From Acidimicrobiales bacterium (lineage in GTDB: Bacteria > Actinomycetota > Acidimicrobiia > Acidimicrobiales > Iamiaceae), in NCBI GenBank assembly GCA_035630295.1, contig DASQKY010000034.1, forward strand, positions 1-38,058: DNA of 38,058 nucleotides. Direction: 5' to 3'. This document shows positions 16,611 through 24,696 of this stretch, in pieces. How positions within the stretch are numbered: position 1 is the first letter of the stretch; every line of letters begins with the position of its first letter. A model generated the notes under the pieces. That model saw only the letters and a list, made by a program, of their open reading frames with translations, searched no databases and had not been told where the DNA came from. The translations under genes and the position numbers were made by a program.

Positions 16611-17572
16611 CGGCGACGGTCGGTCCCGAGCGCGGCGGCCCGGTCGTAGGCGTCGACGATGTCGGAGACGATGCGGTGCCGCACCACGTCCCGCCGGTCG
16701 AGGTGCACGAAGGCCAGGCCGTCGATGGGCTCCAGCACGCCCTGCAACCCGTCCAGGCCGCTGCGCCCGCCGGCCACGTCGACCTGGGTGGTGTCCCCGG
16801 TGACCACGGCCCGGGACCCGAAGCCGATGCGGGTCAGGAACATCTTCATCTGCTCCGGCGAGGTGTTCTGCGCCTCGTCCAGGATGATGAAGCTGGAGTT
16901 CAGGGTGCGGCCCCGCATGAAGGCCAGGGGCGCCACCTCGACCGCGCCGCGCTCCAGCAGCCGTTGCGAGCCCTCGCTGCCCACCATGTCGTGGAGGGCG
17001 TCGTACAGAGGCCGCAGGTAGGGGTCGACCTTGGCCATCAGGTCCCCGGGCAGGAACCCCAGCCGCTCGCCGGCCTCGACCGCGGGGCGGGTCAGGATGA
17101 TGCGGTCGACCTCCTTGGCCTGCAGGGCCTGGACGGCCATGGCCACCGCCAACCACGACTTGCCGGTCCCGGCGGGGCCCAGGCCGAAGGTGATCACGTT
17201 GGCCCGGATGGCGTCGACGTAGCGCTTCTGGCCCGCCGTCTTGGGCCGCACGGTGCGCCCCCGGCCCGATCGCAGGACCTCGGCGTTCAGCACCTCGGCC
17301 GGGTCCTCGTCGGCCCGGACCATGTCGATGGTGCGCGACAGGGTCACGGTGTCGAGGGGCTGGCCCCGCTGGAGCAGGGCCACCAGCTGCTCGACGAGGC
17401 GGACCACCTGGCCCACCTCGTCGCCGTCGATGGCCACCTCGTTGCCCCGCACCACCACCTGGGTGCCGGGGAAGGCGGCCTCGATGAGGCGGAGGTGCTC
17501 GTCGTGCGCTCCGAGCAGGGGCGTCATCAGGTGGTTCCCCGGGATGCTGATCTTCACCTGGGTCGACGCCAC
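16607..17572 (-). CDS. phoH: PhoH-family ATPase (PhoH/YbeZ-like)
   Basis: A 321-aa cytoplasmic P-loop ATPase, partner of YbeY in rRNA processing. It has Walker A GLGPAGTGKSWLA, Walker B FIILDEAQNTSPEQMKMFLT, the TRPAVEAGERLGFLPGD motif and VVTGDTTQVD. An N-terminal KH-like region (residues about 25-65) is typical of YbeZ. The GTG start has GGAGGA about 5 bases upstream, and a minus-strand TAGGCT hexamer (17625-17630) suggests a leader of about 45 bases. First gene of a four-gene operon with 4-base overlaps. Confidence 0.95.
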   Translation of the reverse strand: MASTQVKISIPGNHLMTPLLGAHDEHLRLIEAAFPGTQVVVRGNEVAIDGDEVGQVVRLVEQLVALLQRGQPLDTVTLSRTIDMVRADEDPAEVLNAEVLRSGRGRTVRPKTAGQKRYVDAIRANVITFGLGPAGTGKSWLAVAMAVQALQAKEVDRIILTRPAVEAGERLGFLPGDLMAKVDPYLRPLYDALHDMVGSEGSQRLLERGAVEVAPLAFMRGRTLNSSFIILDEAQNTSPEQMKMFLTRIGFGSRAVVTGDTTQVDVAGGRSGLDGLQGVLEPIDGLAFVHLDRRDVVRHRIVSDIVDAYDRAAALGTDRRR

Positions 17573-17718
17573 GGTCCTCCGAACCGGCCCACCCCGCGGC
17601 AGTCGCGGAGCACGGTCGGCGACGAGCCTACTGCCACCCGGCCCCGCATCCCCCGAGGGCATCGCCGGTCGGCCCTGGTGGGGCCCCCGACTCCCGGGCC
17701 GGGCCCGGCGCCGAGGGG

Positions 17719-17724
17719 TAGGTT
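17719..17724 (+). promoter_or_regulatory. -10 hexamer TAGGTT, leaderless promoter
   Basis: Identical to the mutM hexamer, ending 7 bases before the GTG of the 188-aa conserved gene at 17732. Confidence 0.5.
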
Positions 17725-17731
17725 CGGGCCC

Positions 17732-18298
17732 GTGGACGCCCAGGACCGGCTGCGGCCCGAGGCCGGAGCCGGCGACGACCTGGTGGCCGCCCTGACCCGC
17801 CACCTGGCCGAGCACCGGGCCGACGCCGCCGCCGCGGCCCGGGCCCGTGAGCGGTGGCTGCGCCAGGCCGCCGACGAGGAGGCGCTGCTGGCCGGCGTCC
17901 TGCTCGACCTGGCCGAGCGGGCCGACGTGGTGACCGTGCACGGCCCCGGCGGCCGCACCCACCGGGGCCGGGTGCGGGCGGTGGGCGAGGACTTCACCGC
18001 CCTCCGAACCGGGGCCGGCGACGTCCTGCTCCCCTACGACGCCGTGGCCGCCGTCCGGCCCGAGGGGCAGCCGGTGGCCGGCTCGGACCGGGCCCGAGCG
18101 CTGGACCTGACCCTGGCCGAGGCCCTGGCCGTGGTGGCCGGCGACCGGCCCCGGATCCTGGTCGTGGGCCGGGACGGCGCCGGGCGGGCCGGGACCCTCG
18201 CGGCCGCCGGCCGGGACGTGCTGACCCTCCGCCTCGACGACGGTGCCACCGTCTACGTGCCCCTGGCCTCGGTGGCCGAGGCGACCCTGCCGCGCTAG
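17732..18298 (+). CDS. Conserved actinobacterial protein with Sm/SH3-like barrel repeats (function unknown)
   Basis: I do not recognise a named family for this 188-aa acidic protein. Residues 1-60 are helical and rich in Ala, Arg and Glu. Two later stretches look like small beta-barrel units: VVTVHGPGGRTHRGRVRAVG followed by TALRTGAGDVLLPYDAVAAV, and GRAGTLAAAGRDVLTLRLDD followed by TVYVPLASVAEATL. Similar proteins beside small HTH proteins are, as far as I recall, a recurring actinobacterial pair. It is convergent with the HTH gene, 13 bases apart. The start is supported by a leaderless-type hexamer. No membrane segment or signal peptide. Confidence 0.72.
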   Translation: MDAQDRLRPEAGAGDDLVAALTRHLAEHRADAAAAARARERWLRQAADEEALLAGVLLDLAERADVVTVHGPGGRTHRGRVRAVGEDFTALRTGAGDVLLPYDAVAAVRPEGQPVAGSDRARALDLTLAEALAVVAGDRPRILVVGRDGAGRAGTLAAAGRDVLTLRLDDGATVYVPLASVAEATLPR

Positions 18299-18311
18299 CC
18301 CGGGCCCGCCC

Positions 18312-18551
18312 TCAGCCCTCGGCCGGGCCGCCCTCCGGTGCCACCGCTTCCGGGTACAGGTGCTCCAGGGAGCCGGGCTCGATGCGGCAGGCCTGGATGA
18401 AGGCGTCGACCTCCTGCTCCTGCAGGCGGATGACCCGGCCGAGCCGGTAGGCCGGGAGCTGCCCCGAGTCGATGAACCGGTACAGGGTCCGGGGCGTGAC
18501 GCCGAGCCGCTTGGCCGCTTCTGCGGTGCTCAGCCACCGGGGTTCGGTCAC
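18312..18551 (-). CDS. Small helix-turn-helix (excisionase/MerR-type) DNA-binding protein
   Basis: A 79-aa protein with a winged HTH of the excisionase/MerR superfamily: WLSTAEAAKRLGVTPRTLYR then FIDSGQLPAYRLGRVIRLQE. The tail EVDAFIQACRIEPGSLEHLYP is characteristic of a widespread actinobacterial family. It resembles the developmental regulator BldC in fold but differs in the recognition region (YRFIDSGQLPAYRLG), so I do not call it BldC. The GTG start lies 7 bases after a minus-strand TAGGGT hexamer. It is divergent from the Tad pilus operon and could regulate it; that is inference. Confidence 0.85.
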   Translation of the reverse strand: MTEPRWLSTAEAAKRLGVTPRTLYRFIDSGQLPAYRLGRVIRLQEQEVDAFIQACRIEPGSLEHLYPEAVAPEGGPAEG

Positions 18552-18558
18552 GGATCGC

Positions 18559-18564
18559 ACCCTA
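18559..18564 (-). promoter_or_regulatory. -10 hexamer TAGGGT, leaderless promoter of the small HTH gene
   Basis: The minus-strand hexamer ends 7 bases before the GTG at 18551. Confidence 0.5.
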
Positions 18565-18649
18565 CCCCCGGGGCGTCTCCGGCACTCTCGTGCCCTCACG
18601 GCCCCCGCCCGGACGGGCCGCATCCTTGACCGATGTCACACCAAGGGGT

Positions 18650-18677
18650 TTGGCGGCCGGTGACCGGGCGGTACATA
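18650..18677 (+). promoter_or_regulatory. Candidate promoter of the Tad pilus operon
   Basis: TTGGCG and TACATA are 16 bases apart and would start transcription about 24 bases before the cpaB GTG, leaving room for its GAGGGAG ribosome site. This contrasts with the leaderless genes nearby. The 156-base region is shared with the divergent HTH gene and also holds a CCTTG/CAAGG inverted repeat (about 18624-18646). Confidence 0.4.
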
Positions 18678-18707
18678 TCGGCCCCCGCAGCCGCCCGAGG
18701 GAGCCCC

Positions 18708-19493
18708 GTGACCGCGACCCACATCCGCCCTCCCCGACCGGCCGGCGGGCCCGGCCCCGGCGCGGGACCGGCGGGGGACGGCGGCGGGCGGCCCATCCGG
18801 CCCCGCCGGGGCCTGCCGGGCGGACGGGCCGTGGTCGGCGGGCTCCTGGTGGCCGTGGCCGCGGTCGGGACCTTCGCCGCCGCCACCGGCGCCGGGCGGG
18901 GCCCCGGCCACCAGGTCGTGGTGGCCGCCCGCGACATCGCCCCGGGCACGGTGCTGAGCGAGGGCGATGTCGAGCTGGTGGCGGCCGAGCTCCCGGCCGG
19001 CACCAGGGGCCGAGCCTTCACCGCCCCGGCCCAGGTGCTGGGGGCGGTGGCCGTCGGCCCCCTGTCGGAGGGCGAGCTGGTCCAGGCCGGCGGCCTGGCC
19101 GACGGTGTCGACGCCGCCGTGCCCACCTTCTCCCTGGCCGTCCCCACCGCGGCCGCCAACGGCGGCGTGCTGGAGCGGGGCGACACGGTGCAGGTCTTCG
19201 CCACCTACGGCAGCGACACCACCGCCACCACCCGGCTCCTGGCCGCCGAGGCCGGTGTCGTCGGGGTGGACGGGGGCGACACCGAGCTGGGCACCGCCGA
19301 CCAGGTCCAGGTCATCCTGGCCATCCGCTCGGCCGAGGAGCGCTCACGGGTCATCAACGCCGCCGTGAGCGGGGCGGTGTCCCTGGTCCGGACCACGGGG
19401 GCGGCGGCGCCCGGCACCGTCCCCGACCACCGCCCCGACCTCGACGGGGACACCGCGGCCAGCCGGGCCCCCGACCGGGCGGCGGGGGGCTGA
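18708..19493 (+). CDS. cpaB: CpaB/RcpC-like SAF-domain pilus assembly protein
   Basis: A 261-aa protein with a proline/glycine-rich cytoplasmic head (about 40 residues), one membrane span (AVVGGLLVAVAAVGTFAAAT) and a SAF domain: VVVAARDIAPGTVLSEGDVE, then a region ending VGPLSEGELVQAGGL. The rest resembles the CpaB/RcpC C-terminal domain (LERGDTVQVFATYG; DQVQVILAIRSAEERSRVIN). In Gram-negative Tad systems this protein works with the outer-membrane secretin; in monoderms it may act in the wall. The open frame extends further upstream, but the GTG at 18708 has a GAGGGAG ribosome site. Stop and next start share one base (TGATG). Confidence 0.85.
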   Translation: MTATHIRPPRPAGGPGPGAGPAGDGGGRPIRPRRGLPGGRAVVGGLLVAVAAVGTFAAATGAGRGPGHQVVVAARDIAPGTVLSEGDVELVAAELPAGTRGRAFTAPAQVLGAVAVGPLSEGELVQAGGLADGVDAAVPTFSLAVPTAAANGGVLERGDTVQVFATYGSDTTATTRLLAAEAGVVGVDGGDTELGTADQVQVILAIRSAEERSRVINAAVSGAVSLVRTTGAAAPGTVPDHRPDLDGDTAASRAPDRAAGG

Positions 19494-20794
19494 TGGAGGG
19501 CGAGCGCTACGTCCTCCTGGGCCTGGGCACGACCCGGTCGCCGTGGTTCACCGAGGTGGCCCGGTGGGCCACCGCCGGCTCGCTCCCGGCCGAGTTCGTC
19601 AAGTGCATGTCGGTCGAGGAGCTCCGGGTCCGGCTCACCAGCGGCCGGCCCTTCTCCAGCGTGCTGGTCGACGCCCGCTCCGGCGCCGTCGACCGCGACC
19701 TGCTCGACGTGGCCTCCCGCCAGCGGGTGTCGGTGCTGGTGGTCGACGGCACCGGGGACGACCGGTGGCTGGCCCTGGGGGCGACGGCCGTCCTGCCCGC
19801 CGACATGACCCGCGACCAGCTCGTCGCCGCCCTCGGCGACCACAGCCGGCTCATCGGCGCCGCCACCCACCTGCCTGTGGGCGACGCACCCACCGCGGCC
19901 GACACCCCGACCGCGGCCGGGCCCCTGGTGGCGGTGACCGGGGCGGGCGGTGCCGGCACCTCGACGGTGGCCATGGCCCTGGCCCAGGCCCTGGCCGAAC
20001 CGGCGGCCGGGCGGGCCGTGGTGCTGGCCGACCTTTGCCTCGACGCCGATCAGGCCATGCTCCACGACGCCCGCGACATCGTGCCCGGCGTGCAGGAGCT
20101 GGTGGAGGCCCACCGGGCCGGCCGGCCCGCCCCGGCCGAGGTCCGCGGCCTGACCTTCGAGGTGGTCAGCCGGGGCTACGACCTCCTCCTCGGGCTCCGG
20201 CGCCACCGCGACTGGGCGGTGCTGAAGCCCCGCAGCTTCGCCGCCGCCCTCGCCGGCCTGCGGGCGGCCTACGACGCGGTGGTGGCCGACGTCGACGCCG
20301 ACCTCGACGGGGAGGCCGAGTGCGGCTCGGTGGAGGTCGAGGAGCGCAACGTGATGGCCCGGACCACCGTGGCCCAGGCCGACGCCGTGGTGGCGGTGGG
20401 CACGCCGGGGGTGAAGGGCCTGCACGCCTTGGTGCGCACCGTCGACCGGCTGCGCGACCACGGTGTGGACCCGGAACGGATCGTCGCCGTGGTCAACCGG
20501 TCGGCCCGCGCCGCCCGGGGCCGGGCCGAGATGGGCCGCAGCTTCGCCGACCTGTCGGGGCGGGGCCGGGCCGGCCCGCCGGTGGTGGGGCCCGTCCACC
20601 TGACCGAGCGACGGGGCCTCGACGACCTGCTGCGCGACGGGGCGCCCCTCCCCCGCGGCCTGGCCGCCCCCGTCGCCGGCGCCGTGGCCCACGTCCTGGT
20701 CGCCGTCGGGCCGCTCCCGGCGCCGGCCGGCGGCCCGGTGCCCGTGGCCGCCGGCTCGCTCGGCCGCTGGGCCGAGCAGGAGGCGGCCGGATGA
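19493..20794 (+). CDS. tadZ: TadZ/CpaE-like ATPase of the Tad pilus
   Basis: A 433-aa protein with an N-terminal receiver-like domain (about 1-130; VLVDARSGAVDRDLLD) and a C-terminal MinD/ParA-type ATPase domain. The P-loop reads VTGAGGAGTSTVAMALAQAL, so the usual first and second lysines of KGGxGKT are absent, as in Ssd-type actinobacterial relatives. Such proteins place the Tad machine at the pole or septum; whether this one hydrolyses ATP is doubtful. Later features are DLCLDADQAMLHDARD and a conserved Switch II-like DVDADLDGEAE. It overlaps tadA by 4 bases (ATGA). Confidence 0.87.
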   Translation: MEGERYVLLGLGTTRSPWFTEVARWATAGSLPAEFVKCMSVEELRVRLTSGRPFSSVLVDARSGAVDRDLLDVASRQRVSVLVVDGTGDDRWLALGATAVLPADMTRDQLVAALGDHSRLIGAATHLPVGDAPTAADTPTAAGPLVAVTGAGGAGTSTVAMALAQALAEPAAGRAVVLADLCLDADQAMLHDARDIVPGVQELVEAHRAGRPAPAEVRGLTFEVVSRGYDLLLGLRRHRDWAVLKPRSFAAALAGLRAAYDAVVADVDADLDGEAECGSVEVEERNVMARTTVAQADAVVAVGTPGVKGLHALVRTVDRLRDHGVDPERIVAVVNRSARAARGRAEMGRSFADLSGRGRAGPPVVGPVHLTERRGLDDLLRDGAPLPRGLAAPVAGAVAHVLVAVGPLPAPAGGPVPVAAGSLGRWAEQEAAG

Positions 20795-22131
20795 CCGACG
20801 TCTCCCCCCTGGTCGAGATCGAGCGGGCCGTCCTGGATCGGGCCCAGGGCATCGCCCTCGACATGGGCGGCCTCGACGGCCGCGCCCGGCTCCGGGGCCT
20901 GGTCGAGGACGAGGTGGCGCGCTGGTCGAGCGACTTCAAGCGGGGCCTGCGGGCCTTCGACCTGGCCGACCCGGGCACCGTCACCGAGCGGGCCCATCGC
21001 AACCTGTGCGGGTACGGCCCCCTCGAGCCCCTGCTCGCCGACGACGACGTGTGGGAGGTCATGATCAACGCCCCCGACGAGATCTTCGTCAAGCGCCACC
21101 AGGGGCCCTCCGGCTACCACGACGAGGTCTTCCACGACGACGCCCACGTGGTGCGCACCCTGACCAAGGTCCTCGACGACGCCTCCGGGGCCCACCGCAC
21201 CCTGGACCCGGCCGAGGGCCTGCAGGACGCCCAGCTCGACGACGGCAGCCGGCTCCACATCGTCCACCAGGACATCGCCCGGGGCGGCCACGTGATGGCC
21301 AACATCCGGAAGTTCACCGGCGTGGTGTTCCACGACCTCGACCAGCTCGTGGCCCGCGACATGCTCTCCCGCCCCGTCGCCGCCTTCCTCGCCGCCTGCG
21401 TCCGCTCCCGCCTGTCGATGGTGGTGGCCGGCGCCCCCGGCTCGGGCAAGACCACCATGCTCTCCTGCTGCGCGGCCGAGCTGGACCCCCACCTGCGGGT
21501 CGTCACCGCCGAGGAGGTGCTGGAGATCAGCATCCCCCTGCCCAACGTGGCCGCCCTCCAGACCCGGCCGGCCCGGCCCGACCGCCCGGCGGTGGACCTC
21601 CGCCGCCTGGTCGCCGGCTTCCTCCGCATGGCCCCCGACGTGGCCATCGTGGGCGAGGTGCGGGACCGGGAGGCCCTGCCGCTCCTCCTCACGTTGTCGT
21701 CGGGGGTGAAGGGGTTCACCACCATCCACGCCGGCTCCGCCCGCCAGGCCCTCTCCCGGCTCCGCTTCGTGTGCCAGCTCTCGGAGAGCGACCTGCCCCT
21801 ACCCGCCCTCAACAGCCTCGTCACCGAGGCGATCGACGTGGTGGTCCACTGCGCCCGCACCCCCGCCGGCCCCCGGGTCACCGAGGTGATCGCCGTCGAG
21901 GACATGGCCGCCAGCCCCGACAGCGCCGCCTTCACCGTCACCGACGTCTTCCGCCGGGGCGGGATCGACGGCCCGCTGCGGTGGACGGGCCAGCTCCCCC
22001 AGCGGCTGGAGGGCCCCCTCCGCGACGCCGGCTTCGACCTGCGGGCCCTCCTCGACGACGGGCCCGGCCTGCCGCCGGCCCCCCCGGGTGCCGCCCCGGC
22101 GGCCCCCGCCCTCCTCGGGAGCGGTCGGTGA
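20791..22131 (+). CDS. tadA: TadA/CpaF secretion ATPase
   Basis: A 446-aa type II/IV secretion ATPase that powers pilus extension and probably retraction. It has the N-terminal CpaF region (YGPLEPLLADDDVWEVMINA), Walker A VAGAPGSGKTTML (about residues 212-224), the Asp box VTAEEVLEISIPLPN, Walker B APDVAIVGEVRDREA and the His box TTIHAGSA (about 310). A proline/alanine-rich tail of about 30 residues ends the protein. ATGA and GTGA overlaps link it to both neighbours. All catalytic motifs look intact. Confidence 0.95.
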   Translation: MTDVSPLVEIERAVLDRAQGIALDMGGLDGRARLRGLVEDEVARWSSDFKRGLRAFDLADPGTVTERAHRNLCGYGPLEPLLADDDVWEVMINAPDEIFVKRHQGPSGYHDEVFHDDAHVVRTLTKVLDDASGAHRTLDPAEGLQDAQLDDGSRLHIVHQDIARGGHVMANIRKFTGVVFHDLDQLVARDMLSRPVAAFLAACVRSRLSMVVAGAPGSGKTTMLSCCAAELDPHLRVVTAEEVLEISIPLPNVAALQTRPARPDRPAVDLRRLVAGFLRMAPDVAIVGEVRDREALPLLLTLSSGVKGFTTIHAGSARQALSRLRFVCQLSESDLPLPALNSLVTEAIDVVVHCARTPAGPRVTEVIAVEDMAASPDSAAFTVTDVFRRGGIDGPLRWTGQLPQRLEGPLRDAGFDLRALLDDGPGLPPAPPGAAPAAPALLGSGR

Positions 22132-23024
22132 GCGGCCCGGCCGGCCTCCTCCTGGCCGTGGCCGGCGCCTACGGCGTGCACCTGCTGTACACCGCGGTGG
22201 CCCTGCGCTGGTCCGGCCTCGGGCCCGGGCCCCGGCCGGGCGGGGGGCGGGGGTCGGGCCGGCGCGGGCCGCAGGAATGGCTGGCCCAGGCCGGGCTGGA
22301 CGGCGTCCGGCCCCTGGAGTTCGGCGCCGTGGTCGCCGTCCTGGCCCTGGTCGGGGCGGCCCTGGGCTACGCCGTCTTCGGCGCCCCGCTGCCGGCCCTG
22401 GCCGTGGCCCTGTTCGCCGGGTCCTTCCCGGTGAGCGGCCACCGCGACCGGCGCCGGGCCCGCCGGGCGGTGGCCCAGGAGGCGTGGCCGCGGCTCATCG
22501 AGGAGATCCGCATCCTCACCGCCTCCCTGGGCCGGTCGGTGCCCCAGGCCCTGTTCGAGGCGGGCCGGCGGGGACCGGTGGAGATGCGGCCCGCCTTCGA
22601 GGCGGCCCAGCGCGAGTGGTTGGTGTCGACCGACTTCGCCCGGACCGTCGCCGTGCTCAAGGAGCACCTGGCCGATCCCACTGCCGATGCCACCTGCGAG
22701 ACCCTGCTGGTGGCCCACCAGGTGGGCGGCTCGGACCTCGACCGGCGCCTGCGCGACCTGGTTGAGGACCGCATCCAGGACGTCCAGGGCCGCAAGGACG
22801 CCCGGGCCCGCCAGGCCGGCGTCCGCTTCGCCCGCCGCTTCGTGCTCATCGTGCCCCTGGGCATGGCCGCCGCCGGCATGTCGGTGGGCGAGGGCCGGGC
22901 CGCCTACCGGACCGGTGCCGGCCAGGGGGCGGTGGTGGTGGCCATCGCCCTCACCGTGGCCTGCTGGGCGTGGGCCGGGGCGATCATGCGCCTCCCCGAC
23001 GAGGAGAGGGTGTTCGCCTCGTGA
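22128..23024 (+). CDS. tadB: TadB inner-membrane platform protein
   Basis: A 298-aa T2SSF-domain membrane protein. It has an N-terminal span (GLLLAVAGAYGVHLLYTAVA), a central pair near residues 65-100, the cytoplasmic F domain with WPRLIEEIRILTASLGRSVP, LLVAHQVGGSDLDRRLRDLV and DVQGRKDARARQAGVRFARR, and C-terminal spans. With TadC it anchors the TadA ATPase to the membrane. Translation is coupled on both sides by GTGA overlaps. Confidence 0.9.
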   Translation: MSGPAGLLLAVAGAYGVHLLYTAVALRWSGLGPGPRPGGGRGSGRRGPQEWLAQAGLDGVRPLEFGAVVAVLALVGAALGYAVFGAPLPALAVALFAGSFPVSGHRDRRRARRAVAQEAWPRLIEEIRILTASLGRSVPQALFEAGRRGPVEMRPAFEAAQREWLVSTDFARTVAVLKEHLADPTADATCETLLVAHQVGGSDLDRRLRDLVEDRIQDVQGRKDARARQAGVRFARRFVLIVPLGMAAAGMSVGEGRAAYRTGAGQGAVVVAIALTVACWAWAGAIMRLPDEERVFAS

Positions 23025-23929
23025 GGCCGCTGACGCTCTCGGGCCTGGTGCTGTGGGTCGGCGCCACCCTGCTGCTCTCCGGCCACCGGTGGTTCGCCCG
23101 CCGCCCCCTCACCGAACGCCTCCGGCCCTACACGCCGGGCGGCATGGCCCCGGCGCCGCGGGCCGGGCTGCTGTCCCTGGAGAGCTTCCGCGACGTGGTG
23201 GGCCCCCTGTCGCGCCAGGTGGGTGACCGGGCCGGGCGTCTCCTCGGCGTGCGCGAGGACCTGGGCCTGCGCCTGGCCCGCACCCACTCGCCCCTCGACG
23301 TCACCGCCTTCCGGGTCCGCCAGCTGGGCTGGGCCGTGGCCTCCTTCGGCCTGGGCGGGCTGGCCACCGTGGCCCTCGACCCGCCCCCGACCCTGGGCCT
23401 GCTGGCCGTGCTGGGCGTCCCGCTGCTGGCCTTCCTGGTGCTCGAGCAGCAGGTGGCGACGGCGTCGGCCCGCTGGCAACGCCGCCTGTTCCTGGAGCTG
23501 CCGGTGGTCAGCGAGCAGATCGGCCTCCTCCTCTCGGCCGGCTTCTCCCTCTCCGGCGCCCTCAGCCGGGTGGCCCAGCGATCGGGCGGAGCCTGCGGGC
23601 AGGACCTGGCCCGGGCCGTGGGCCGGATGCGCCAGGGCCTGAGCGAGACCGAGTCCCTGCTGGAGTGGGCGGCCATCGCCCGGGTCGACGCCGTCGACCG
23701 CCTGGTGCACGTCCTGGCCCTCAACCAGGAGGCCAGCGACCTGGGCCGCCTCATCAGCGAGGAGGCCCGGGCCATCCGCCGCGACGTCCAGCGGGAGCTG
23801 GTCGAGCGGGTCGAGCGGCGGGGCCAGCAGGTCTGGATCCCGGTCACCGTGGCCACCCTCGTCCCCGGCGTGATCTTCATCGCCGTCCCCTTCGTGCAGG
23901 CCCTGTCCCTGTTCTCCGGCCGTGGCTAG
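23021..23929 (+). CDS. tadC: TadC inner-membrane platform protein
   Basis: A 302-aa T2SSF-domain protein paralogous in fold to TadB. It has an N-terminal span, two central spans (VASFGLGGLATVAL; LGLLAVLGVPLLAFLVL), the F domain LELPVVSEQIGLLLSAGFSL followed by an ALALNQEASDLGRLISEEAR-like segment (here VLALNQEASDLGRLISEEAR), and a last span PVTVATLVPGVIFIAVPFVQ. It is the last gene of the tightly overlapping block; 33 bases separate it from the pilin gene. Confidence 0.9.
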   Translation: MRPLTLSGLVLWVGATLLLSGHRWFARRPLTERLRPYTPGGMAPAPRAGLLSLESFRDVVGPLSRQVGDRAGRLLGVREDLGLRLARTHSPLDVTAFRVRQLGWAVASFGLGGLATVALDPPPTLGLLAVLGVPLLAFLVLEQQVATASARWQRRLFLELPVVSEQIGLLLSAGFSLSGALSRVAQRSGGACGQDLARAVGRMRQGLSETESLLEWAAIARVDAVDRLVHVLALNQEASDLGRLISEEARAIRRDVQRELVERVERRGQQVWIPVTVATLVPGVIFIAVPFVQALSLFSGRG

Positions 23930-23962
23930 GCGGCCGAGCTCCCCCCATCCCCAGGAGGACCC

Positions 23963-24223
23963 ATGACCGCTCCCCTCCCGCTGCGCACCCCGGTCGACGC
24001 CGTCGACCGCGGGAGCCTGGCCACCTACACCTGGGTGCGATCGGCCCTGGTCGTCGCCCACCACCGCCTGGCCGGCGACGACCGGGGCGAGGGGGTCATC
24101 TCGGCCGCCATCGTGGTCCTCATCACCGCCTTCCTCGGGGCGGCCATGTGGACGGCGTTCAAGCTGATCTTCGACGACGCCGCCACCAACACCCGCACCG
24201 AGGTCAACAAGATCGGCGACTGA
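23963..24223 (+). CDS. Small Flp-type pilin candidate
   Basis: An 86-aa protein with a charged N-terminal leader of about 44 residues followed by one hydrophobic segment (VISAAIVVLITAFLGAAMW) and a short polar end. A glycine-containing stretch DDRGEG right before the hydrophobic core is where prepilin peptidase would cut in Flp and TadE-type proteins. It lacks the clear E5-Y6 motif of classical Flp, so identity as the major pilin rests on size, position after tadC, and the strongest ribosome site of the operon (AGGAGG, 6 bases before ATG). The alternative is another minor pseudopilin. Confidence 0.7.
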   Translation: MTAPLPLRTPVDAVDRGSLATYTWVRSALVVAHHRLAGDDRGEGVISAAIVVLITAFLGAAMWTAFKLIFDDAATNTRTEVNKIGD

Positions 24224-24231
24224 GCGCAGCC

Positions 24232-24696
24232 GTGGCCCCTCCTCCCGACCGCCGCCGGGCCCGCTGGGCCCACCGCCCGGCACCGGCCCCCGGCGGGCCC
24301 CGGGACGGGCAGAGCCTGATCGGGACCGTGGCCGGGGTGGCGGTGTTCCTGGCCTTCCTGTTCCTGGCCGTGCACCTGGTGGTGAGCCTGTACGCCACCT
24401 CGGCGGTGACCGGCCACGCCTACGACGCGGCCCGGCGGGTGGCGGCGGCCGAGATCGACCACGCCGACCCCTCGGCCGTGGCCGGGGCCCAGCGGCGGGC
24501 CGAGGCCGACGTCCGGGCCTCCCTGGGTCGCTACGCCGCCCGCCTGGAGCCCTTCGACTGGACGGGCACCACCGGCGACGTGGTCCGCCTCCGGGTGCGG
24601 GCCGAGAACCCCAGCTTCCTGGTGGCGGCCGACGGCCTCCTGGGCGTGGAGGAGATCGACCGCACCGTGACGGTCCGGGTGGAGCGGGTCCGGTGA
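24232..24696 (+). CDS. TadE-like pseudopilin
   Basis: A 154-aa protein with a proline/arginine-rich leader (about 27 residues), then DGQSLIGTVAGVAVFLAFLF and a continuing hydrophobic run, then an extracellular part (VTGHAYDAARRVAAAEIDHA and beyond). The layout is that of TadE/TadF minor pseudopilins. The family glutamate near the start of the span is not evident. The GTG start is 8 bases after the pilin stop and the end overlaps the next gene by 4 bases (GTGA). Confidence 0.75.
   Translation: MAPPPDRRRARWAHRPAPAPGGPRDGQSLIGTVAGVAVFLAFLFLAVHLVVSLYATSAVTGHAYDAARRVAAAEIDHADPSAVAGAQRRAEADVRASLGRYAARLEPFDWTGTTGDVVRLRVRAENPSFLVAADGLLGVEEIDRTVTVRVERVR

Noticed and set aside
18312-18551. Calling the small HTH protein BldC
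   Set aside because: The fold class is the same but the recognition helix and C-terminal EPGSLEHLYP differ from BldC and fit another excisionase-type family.
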